DNA from: Bidens hawaiensis
Taxonomy: Eukaryota; Streptophyta; Magnoliopsida; Asterales; Asteraceae
Direction: 5' to 3'
DNA: 64,000 nt
Assembly: GCA_021521415.1 (NCBI GenBank)
Contig: JAIQDT010003567.1
Coordinates: 214,573-278,572 of the forward strand
Shown here: positions 55,931-64,000 of the stretch, one piece after another
How positions within the stretch are numbered: position 1 is the first letter of the stretch
Layout: every line of letters begins with the position of its first letter
The notes under the pieces: generated by a model
What the model was told of the DNA's origin: nothing
The model's database searches: none
Seen by the model: the letters and a program-made list of their open reading frames with translations, nothing else
Translations under genes and position numbers: made by a program

Positions 55931-57212
55931 AGAAACTTATATATAGGATGTGCCAGCGGCGTATCAATCATGCCCATATCATATTGCATTTGTCCCGTTT
56001 TCCAAAACCATGCCAAGTTCCGAGTTATTGCACACAACCGTACTATCAAGAACAATGAATTATGAGAATCAAAATTAACAAAATATATAAACAAACCCTT
56101 GAGGTCAAGGATAAACAAAAATATTAGTTCAAATGAAATCATTGAAGTTTAAACGATTATCCGTCAAAATGAAAATACTATCAATTTGCATCTAAAGACT
56201 AACTTTTCATATCCGTTAAGTTTTCACGACAACCGTTAATATTATATTATTTTTTCATTTCGTTAATATTTTTAATACACTAAAATAAATGTATTCGGGA
56301 ATAAAATTATATCTTTAAAACCAATGTTTCATAAATAATATAATCCTTATTTTAGTGCTAATTTATTAATTAATTAATATTAAAATAGTTATAAATAGTT
56401 AAATTATCGTTATTGCTTAAAATAATAGTATAATATAAAATGCCATTGGAATAACAATATATATATTAGCATAATGCATAATTCCTAAACTAAATTATTT
56501 AATTTGTATAATTTTGTATTTTTAATTATAGTCCGTGAGGTTCTCATTTTTGGCTTTCGTTTCTATTTCATCTTCAATTTCAAAGGTGAGTTTCTCATAC
56601 CCCTTTTTAAAGCTTTTACACACTTTGGGGGTAGCATATATATCCAATCAAAGAAATTGCTTAATTATTCATTTACAAATTAAAATTCATATCATGGACT
56701 TGTGTGTTACTTGATTACTTGCTCATATTTTACTTGCATGTGGTAGCATCAATAAGTATAATCATACGCCCCTCCTTTGCATTCAGTACCATTTTCTTGT
56801 GAGTGAAAAAGGGCCTCATTATCCGAGTACGCTGGTTGTTACCAACTGGAAAGGACATTGATTGTTCGATTATTACAAATGTCACATGAAATTGTATGAT
56901 TTTATTACATATAAACAAAATTTGTGTGAACTCACAAACTACTTGTTTAGTTAACTTGTATTATATATATATAATCTATGGGGATAGTCATTAGAGGATG
57001 ATGCATTGGAGGAGACACTAGTACTTAGGTTATATTAATAAATGGACAAATTGTTTTACTTTTCTTATAATAAAATGTATTTCTTTGTTTACAAACTTGT
57101 GTACTTGATGTTTAAATTAATTAATGATAATATTGTCACTTAATAGTTCCGCATGTGTTTGAGCAATCTGTTCGTTACAATCAGGCGTTTCCGCTTAAGC
57201 TGGGGTGTTACA
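55931..57212 (+). mobile_element. L6 gypsy LTR fragment (start not located)
   Basis: Plus-strand LTR of the G1 type: TTTCAAAGGTGAGTTTCTCA (56,579-56,598), ATCATGGACTTGTG (56,691-56,704), a GTATAATCATACGCCCC block (56,757-56,773), ATTATCCGAGTACGCTGG (56,817-56,834), TTAGAGGATGATGC (56,992-57,005) and end CTTAAGCTGGGGTGTTACA at 57,212. TATATATAGG at about 55,939-55,948 may be its TATA box. It is the uninterrupted reference that shows the empty sites of S4 and N3. Confidence 0.65.
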
Positions 57213-58384
57213 CGGGGCGCAAACTGTTGGTTCATAGCTCACAAGACACTATCCAGCAAAAGTTATATGACAATATCTGATTTACTTATTTAAGTTTAAC
57301 AAAATACACAAGTCTCAATCAATTACTAATAAAACCAAAAAAATAATAACATCTTGTCTTTTTATTAATAACTAAATGATCTTCAAACACTTCAACCATC
57401 CAAAGAATAACCTATAATATGCGTACAAAGTAGATATGTTTATCAACAACACATGTTGAGTAAGTAATCACCAGATTTTTGATTTAATAATATAATATAT
57501 AATAAAAAATAAGCAAATTAGTATTGTGAGTATCAACAATTAAATATTAAACAAATAATGAGCAAATACCTGGTGTCATTTGATAATTGCCTAGCGAATC
57601 AGACTTTGGCTACTAAGACGGCGTATGATCATACTTTCTGTGATATATTATGACAAACCCCTCCGAATGCAATAAAATAAACATGTAATCAAGTAAACAA
57701 TTAGCATTTAATCGTTCAACAAAACAAATCATGATTTTCTAGTTTAAATGAAATAAGTGATTACCGGTACGCATAAAGTCCCCAAAATGGTTTTAAAAGC
57801 GGTAAAATAGGGGAGTGATTACTCATCTTAAAGGTTAGGCAAGATAATAATAAAATAATAGTAAACAAAGAAATTAATGTGCTGATTAAAACCGAAAATA
57901 ATGCAACTAGAATCTGATTAAACGGATGTGTAAACCTCAAGTTATGAGATTTTAAAGATTTAAACGAGCTGGTATTGTTCAGAATCCAAGCTCCAAGTTA
58001 GGATTCGGGTTCTGACTAGTACACTCAAAGTTTCAAAACAAGCATAAAAGTCTTCTGGTCCGAAAGCTAGTTCTGACCAGAAGTGGTAGAAATCGGTTAC
58101 TCAACTTTGTTGACTAATTTGTCTTTGAACGGGTCGGAGTCCAATTGACCCAGTAAATCTCTCAATCTCAAAAATTGATTGAGGGTTAATGATTATTGAA
58201 TAAAAGTGAATGAAATTGCAGAAGACAGCTTACCCAGAAGTACCTAGAACAATGAAGAAATCTGAGTCAAAGGTCGAGAAATGCTAAAGTCAACCTGTAG
58301 CTTGTTCTTGATAAAGAAAGCACTTCTAATGGTAGCCAAGAAATCAATGGAGGGCAGTGAGAAGAGTAGGGTTTTTGATATATA

Positions 58385-58427
<43 letters not shown>

Positions 58428-58430
58428 TAG
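57213..58430 (-). mobile_element. G7 gypsy LTR fragment, minus strand
   Basis: GGGGCGCAAACTG and ACAAGACACT resemble GGGGTGCGACA and AAAAGACACT near the end of the G2 LTR. AAGACGGCGTATGATCATAC (57,616-57,635) and GATTACTCATCTTAAAGG (57,815-57,832) match the order seen at 14,497-14,710. L6 appears inserted near its end. It ends in a (TA)n run at 58,378-58,424. No gene seen. Confidence 0.55.
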
Positions 58431-59770
58431 GTTCATTTCAGAAGTATTTTTATTGTGAAAAGTGCGAGAAGTCATTACAACCAATCATAATTTTTCTTTT
58501 ATTCACATTTTATTTTAATGTAAAAGGGCATTTTAGTACAAAGTTTTTTCCATGTATGGACGTAACAAATATTTAGGATAAGCTACATATATTTTTTTAA
58601 TCTAATTACTTTTATAACTTAACTAGTTCTACCTTTGATAGAAAAATTTGACCAGTTTCTCAACAAATATAACTAACAAACTAGTTTTTCTTTTAAATTG
58701 TTTGTTTTTTTGTATTTTTAATTTATGATGAATTCGTTCGTCATAATTTTTCTAACTTAAGCAAATCTAGGAGGATTTTCAATTTTATACAGAATTCGTA
58801 AAACTACCTACACAATACTCAATAGATCCTACACACGATAACATTTTCACATACACAATTCGAAATAACGCATAACACAAGATAAAATTTACATGTATAC
58901 AATTCGAAATACCACATACATTGTACATATATAAAACTATACAAGATAAAATTTACACATACAAAATTGAAATACCGCATATACAGTACATATATGAACC
59001 TACACATAATAAAGTTTAAACATACACAATTTGAAATACCGCATACACAGTACATATATGAATCTACACAAGACACAATGTTAACCTACATATACAAAAC
59101 TAGTTCATGTTATAGTCTACCCATTTGTATTTAACTACACTTATCACAATATTAACCTACATAAACAAATATTGTACATACAATTGATAATATTAAATTA
59201 AATTTTTAAATATTCTCAATGTAGGAAAAAAATCATGTTTTTTTAATTTTAATTATTTTATAATTAATGTTTTTATATGTTGACAAATACGAGTTATGTG
59301 TTGATTATTATGTTACTTGTGTAAATGAATTCATTATCATTTGCTTACATATACATTCTTATTCTTGTTCATATGTATGTAAACAATGATTTAAATGAAT
59401 CTTATGAAACAGTGAATGCAAAAAACTTGATCATGAAGATATTTTATAACATTTTTTCTTTGAAGATGTGCTTATTTAAAAGTCAATTTATTTTTTTTCT
59501 AAAAATTTGTAACTCTCTAAGATAATTAATACGGGGAGTAATATATGAGTGATTAGTAAATTAATGCTTTGAAAAAACTAGGAGAGATACCGGATTACCC
59601 TTTTATCATAAATATATATAATATTATTTTTCTCTTAATTACAAGTTGTTATTATCATTATGTACCATTGATTATGTTTAATCAATGGTTGAGATCGACT
59701 TCTCGCAATTCTCACTATAATATCACTTCTCGCAAGATCCATTCCCTACACACACACACACATATATATA
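58431..59770. mobile_element. Possible nonautonomous element bounded by TA/CA microsatellites
   Basis: Unique-looking sequence starts GATTAGGTTCATTTCAG right after (TA)n. It ends GCAAGATCCATTCCCTACAC next to (CA)n(TA)n at 59,746-59,770. Inside are GCGAGAAGTCATTAC near the left end, CTTCTCGCAATTCTCAC near the right end, and a minisatellite. Such TA-flanked units occur repeatedly in plant genomes; the class is not certain. Confidence 0.35.
58846..59100. repeat. Minisatellite, unit about 63 bp
   Basis: About four degenerate tandem units, each with CATACACAATT, GAAATACCGCATACAC and CAGTACATATATGAA followed by CTACACAAGATAAAATTT. Unit starts are near 58,848, 58,890, 58,951 and 59,014. The minus ORF at 58,819-59,076 is translated repeat. 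Confidence 0.85.
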
Positions 59771-61200
59771 ATAAAAACATTTATTTGGTTAGTTGACTCG
59801 TTTTGGAAACCGAATATGTCTTAAAGAGTGATTAGAATCAAAATAATATGTCAACAACGGTTTTTATTAATGGGGAAAAAGAATGTGGACATGTATATGG
59901 GTTAAAGGGGTTTTCTTGTTGCTCAAAACTCATTAATTATATCAAAATGAGTTGGCTGATCAGTTCTCGTTCGATCTACGTGAAGTGATATGGGAGGTTT
60001 TCTTTGGGCTACGCGAAGGGTGGGTTTCTACCAGATATGATTTTTGATAGCTTTAGTCCCTGAAGTTTTAAAATGCTTTTTTAGCAATTTTAAGCAATTT
60101 TAAGAGTTTCTAAAAGCTATTTGACATGATTGAAAGTTATGAAATCATAAACTAAGTTAAACACAATTAAATACTAATAAATGCACGATTTTATTGCTAC
60201 TAAAGATCCAAATTATATTTCCAAATCGGATAAACGAATACAAATACAAATATAAAAAATCCGAAATGTTACAATAGGAAACTAGATCAACCCATGTATA
60301 CATAAAAGTATACATCAATAAACCATTTAAATAACAAGATATTTATCTTCTAATAATAGATATCATGTGAACCAGGTGTCTATTATACATGAAACCAACC
60401 AAATCAATCCATGGTCTTCGGGCTATCAACAAAGAGCTTCCGATTATTGATCATATAACATAACTATGAGTAATCATGTCTGTGTGAATACATTTGCCAT
60501 TATTGAATCTATTTCATCCTTATTGTTACTTGTAATTATTTCTTGCTACATTAGTTTTTAAAACAGGATACTAGAAAATGGTATATTTACAACTGTATTT
60601 TTGTTCCTAAATGGTCATATATAGATGTCTCAAGGTGTGGGGAGGGTCCCTTTTGAAGGATCATTGTCGCCTGGCTTCGTCCCAATTTTATTTTATTTTA
60701 TTTTATTTTAGAATGGCTTTTATCAAAGTACCAAAGTCAATGCATTTACAGCTGTGTCACAGTTTAGGGTGTAGTAAAAACTTATATATTGCATTTGTGT
60801 TTTAATTTGTTTACCATTCATGTTAACTTATTAGTATCCGTTCAAATCCATTAGATTACCCCGGCTAGACGGGTTTTACTCGTTTATTGTTAAAAAAAAA
60901 AATTTGTATGCGTTTAAACGGTCAAGTATCAATAATTATGTGATGTGTAAGTTTGTATTTCCTAACAAATTTATCAGTCTAATATTAATAATAAGATTTT
61001 CTGTTACTTTCGGCTGTTCCTTTTTCATTAATACTTGATCAGTGTAAATAAAACACACCACAAAATATTCAAAAAGAAACTTCAATATGAGTTTAGTTAA
61101 TGCATATATATTAATAAATTTTGGACGGGCAGAATGCATGCTTGTATAGATCTTATTGGAGTATCCCCTTGTCAGATTTAGAGACACCGGGTTTGTTGTT
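59771..61200. other. AT-rich sequence, no gene recognised
   Basis: No coding match, RNA gene or clear element end was found. An (ATTTT)n run lies at about 60,686-60,711. Short ORFs (60,611-60,805; 60,936-61,187) are short and compositionally ordinary. Confidence 0.5.
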
Positions 61201-61478
61201 AAGCATGCCGTGTTAAAAGCGGAATCAGGAAAAATTGCTAAGCATGAGAAAACATGTACAGAGAATCAACACGTCTTTATTCCTTTTGCCTTTGATACAT
61301 TTGGATCCCTTGCCTTGAAGCCATTACGTTTCTGAAAAGAGTTTAGTGGGTCGTGCATAGTAACTTATCGACATAACTATAACTTTGTTTTCAGTAGGAT
61401 CGAGTTTGCCATTCAAATGGGGGGTGGCGGTGCAGCTTGTAGCCCGCTTACCTGCCTCTCTATTGTAATTGTATCCTT
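61201..61478 (+). pseudogene. Coding relic of a repeated plant family (function unknown)
   Basis: One frame reads KHEKTCTENQHVFIPFAFDT followed by FGSLALKPL up to a TGA near 61,333-61,335. Further on RIEFAIQMGGG, then in a shifted frame AVQLVARLPASLL, appears at about 61,397-61,475. I recall FIPFAFDTFG and QLVARLP as a recurrent pair at the C-terminus of plant predicted proteins linked to retroelements, but cannot name the family. Damaged by stop and frameshift. Confidence 0.4.
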
Positions 61479-61596
61479 TTGTTCAATAGAAATTAAAAAC
61501 AAATAAAAAAAGTTTTAAAAAAGCACATTTTATTAACTATTTTCTTTTAACATTATAGAAAAAAAAAAGACAACATAAATAATGTAAAATGAATAA

Positions 61597-62122
61597 GGAA
61601 GATTGGATTTTAATAATCCCAACTTTCTGCTATTTGCCGATAATAATCCTAACTTAGGTTATTCCCACTAGTGGTTCCAAATTTAAAAAAATTGGCTCTC
61701 AGTGGTCATCTGTTAAAAAAACCTAACGGCGTTAAGTTTTTTTCGAATTTCAAACTGATTTTTTAGGGCTTTTGATCGGAAGAAGGATACAAGTCGATTG
61801 ATGTAAAACTTAGATCGCAACAATACTCTGAAAAGCTTAATTTTTGTTAATTTGAAGTACAAAAACCTGATTTGAAGCACTAATCAAGCCATTTGAAGCA
61901 TCATTTCGAGCTAAGTTTTACATTAATCGACTCCTTCTTACGATGAAAAGTCCTAAAAAATTAGTTTGAAATTCGGAAATAACTTAACGCCGTTAGTTTT
62001 TTTTAACGGAGGACCATTGAGAGCCAACTTTTTTAAATTTGGAACCACTGGTGGGAATAAACTAAGTTAGAATTATTATCGACCAATAACAGAAAGTTAG
62101 GATTATTAAAATCCAATTTGCC
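61597..62122. mobile_element. Mutator-like foldback MITE
   Basis: 526 bp with very long inverted repeats, roughly 200 bp each. The left arm starts GGAAGATTGGATTTTAATAA; the reverse complement of the right end starts GGCAAATTGGATTTTAATAA. Arms continue in register through GTGGTTCCAAATTTAAAAAA, GGCTCTCA and TAACGGCGTTAAGTT. Perfect 9-bp duplications AATGAATAA flank it (61,588-61,596 and 62,123-62,131), the size typical of Mutator-like elements. No coding sequence. Confidence 0.88.
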
Positions 62123-62284
62123 AATGAATAATGAGATAACTTTTTTATTTTAAGGACGAATGACACCTTAACAAAAGAGGCATTTATATATATATCCACT
62201 CCTTAAGTTCCTTATTACATATTTACCAAAACTATTAAATATCAAGTACATATTTCCGCCCCCCTAAACCACATATATTACACA

Positions 62285-63788
62285 CTAGCTTATGTACCCG
62301 TGTGCTACACGGGTTGGAATGAATAAATTTATTCAGACAACGACATTATATGAAATACAAAAAATGTGTTAAGCTGTTTGTATAATTATGTATTATACGG
62401 TATATTAAATTACATATTAAACAATATGAATATATATATATACACACACACATACATGTTGGAAATCCCTAAATCTCTAAATATTTCTTTATATAGAATA
62501 TTTATTGTTTTATTTGTAACGTTACCTTATCTATCTCTGTATATATATCATGTCTTTATTTTTATCTTTGTATTATTAACAATGGATGTAGAATATTGGA
62601 CTTTACAAAATACATATAAATACCCATTTAGCTTCCTCTTTGATTTATCGTTAAGGTATTAATATGGTATAGTTTTCTTTTGAACCTTAAGATGCCAAGT
62701 AGGGATGAGAAAATTCGATACTGATACCGGTTGATACCGATACTAAAATCGGTTCGGTACCAAAAAATTGTGATTTTCGAGACCGGGACCGGTCGGTACT
62801 GGTATGGTACCTATCTCATCCCTAGCGCCAAGTGACACAAATCAAGCGCCACAACAATCCTTTTACTTGTTATACCAAGCATGAAGTCAATATAGTCACT
62901 TGGTAATTCAAAAACATATATTGAGTAAAAAATATAACTATATAAAACGTATAATCAATATAGACAGTTGGCAACTCAAAATGATTCATTCTATATTATG
63001 GCAATTTCGACCCGTTTAGTTTTGAATGGATTAATTCGAGTTACGTCATGTTATTAAAGAAATAAATAATATTTGATACTTATGCTTTTGAAATGAAACT
63101 TTAGACAATTTTTATTATAGAAACTAAATTAAATTTTGGAGAACAACCCGCCCCCAAAGTATGTTAAAGAATTTCACATTTTCGAAGTGGTTTAATTAAT
63201 TAATGAGAAAAGATTATTTAAGATCGGTTTTATATTATCACCTTAAGTATGCTATATCAAGATTAAAACACAATATTATTAATAAGTTCCGAAACGGACG
63301 GGTTGGGTTGGCTTGCAATCAATTTTTTCTAATTATTTTATTTATAATAAATAGAGCATCATTATGAGTTTTGTTACAAATAAAATTCAACTTATTTAAT
63401 ATTTTAACCCATTTTAGATAAAAACAGTGTTTAGAAATTGGACCATATTGGCCGTCCAACCAGCAAATAAATTAAAAAAAAAACCGGGTTGGATTTCGCA
63501 AACCATCTTTCAAACGGCAAAAAGAACCAGAAAAACTAGTCGGGATTACATTAAATATCTTTAAAACCAAGTAATTGTACGCAATAGTTCACGCACAGCC
63601 TAATGATAATGATAAGTTTGATGCACTACCTTGTCTTTTATAAATATTGGCTTCATTCTTGATTGCTCATTGGAGTAATGTGGCATGAGATATAGTTTTA
63701 TTTTGAACCTTGAAGGGCAAAGTGGCATAAAGATGGTCCAATTAGGTGTCAAGTGGCAGAATCATGTTTTTGTTTATTATATTAAGGA
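62285..63788 (-). mobile_element. Helitron 3' end with uncertain 5' limit
   Basis: On the minus strand a hairpin CCCGTGTAGCACACGGG is followed by TACATAAG and CTAG, then T: the 3' signature of Helitrons (hairpin, short spacer, CTRR, inserted before T). The 5' end is uncertain. TCCTTAATATAATAAAC (minus, ends at 63,788) is one candidate; a shorter version ending near 62,872 is another, because about 60 bases around 62,655-62,700 recur at about 63,680-63,720. No Rep/helicase ORF, so nonautonomous. Confidence 0.45.
62700..62824. mobile_element. hAT-like MITE
   Basis: 125 bp with perfect 11-bp terminal inverted repeats TAGGGATGAGA / TCTCATCCCTA and an interior of GATACCGGT/ACCGGTCGGTACC words. 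Flanks ATGCCAAG (62,692-62,699) and GCGCCAAG (62,825-62,832) match at six of eight positions, fitting an 8-bp hAT target duplication. Confidence 0.75.
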
Positions 63789-64000
63789 CGGGTTTTCATT
63801 GTTTTTTTTTTCCAGCAGGATGGCATTGTTAATATTAAAGCCTGTAAGATGATAACTATTTAGATGGAATTAAAACAAATATGCTTGGTAAATTTTTATT
63901 TTTATTTTTATTTTTCAAATTTAAATTCAAGTTGATAAAATTAATAATAATGAAATACCATTTGAAATGTTTGACAACGGACTTGTAGATTCATCAACTG
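63789..64000. other. AT-rich sequence at right edge, no gene recognised
   Basis: Contains short T-rich runs only. Confidence 0.5.

Noticed and set aside
55744..57212. L6 starting at TGTTACAGG (55,744)
   Set aside because: The preceding bases do not match the CGGGG after 57,212, and the adjacent sequence is the internal end of the L5 element by homology with 6,362-6,392.
58819..59076. Cysteine-containing repeat protein on the minus strand
   Set aside because: It is the translation of a 63-bp minisatellite, with no start context or conserved frame.

Overview
This 64 kb window looks like intergenic heterochromatin of a flowering plant, most likely Asteraceae. Three things point there: chromodomain Ty3/gypsy elements, very long Ty1/copia elements, and a downstream ORF of a type I remember from Asteraceae retrotransposon annotations (recollection, not a search). 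I see no intact host gene. Almost everything from 1 to about 58,430 is nested LTR retrotransposon, and every coding region is broken by stops or frameshifts.

Layout. (1) 1-12,501: a plus-strand Tekay-like gypsy element, G1, running off the left edge, with PBS, gag, PR, RT, RNase H, INT and a chromodomain-like tail. Its 3' LTR is split by solo LTR S1 (8,196-11,954), which is itself split by solo LTR S2 (9,366-11,235). (2) 12,502-16,828: the 5' part of a minus-strand gypsy element of the same family, G2 (gag fragment, leader, PBS, LTR). G1 sits in its gag gene. (3) 16,829-45,484: a plus-strand copia element, C2, with TSD CTAAT. Its integrase gene is interrupted by a complete minus-strand copia element, C3 (20,902-36,615, 15.7 kb, TSD AATCA). 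(4) 45,490-55,750: the rest of the G2 LTR, then a minus-strand gypsy 3' LTR, L5. L5 holds four separable insertions: solo LTR S4, solo LTR N3, a hAT-like MITE and solo LTR S3. Removing them gives an L5 length close to that of the G1 LTR. (5) 55,751-58,430: further gypsy LTR pieces, L6 and G7. (6) 58,431-64,000: AT-rich DNA with a minisatellite-bearing unit between TA/CA runs, a coding relic, a Mutator-like foldback MITE with a 9-bp TSD, a Helitron 3' end and a second hAT-like MITE.

The most interesting part is the shared design of the two different copia families. Both have an expanded gag-PR linker with a second CCHC knuckle. Both carry a large extra ORF after RNase H with a related N-terminal domain and no evident membrane segment. 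In both, that ORF starts a few bases after a pyrimidine-rich tract and CAG that look like a 3' splice site. Both carry dense arrays of a family-specific short word (AACGAATG in C2, TGCTCGA in C3), once in U3 just upstream of the LTR TATA box and again in the spacer before the extra ORF. Together this suggests a coordinated, possibly spliced accessory gene with its own cis-element system.
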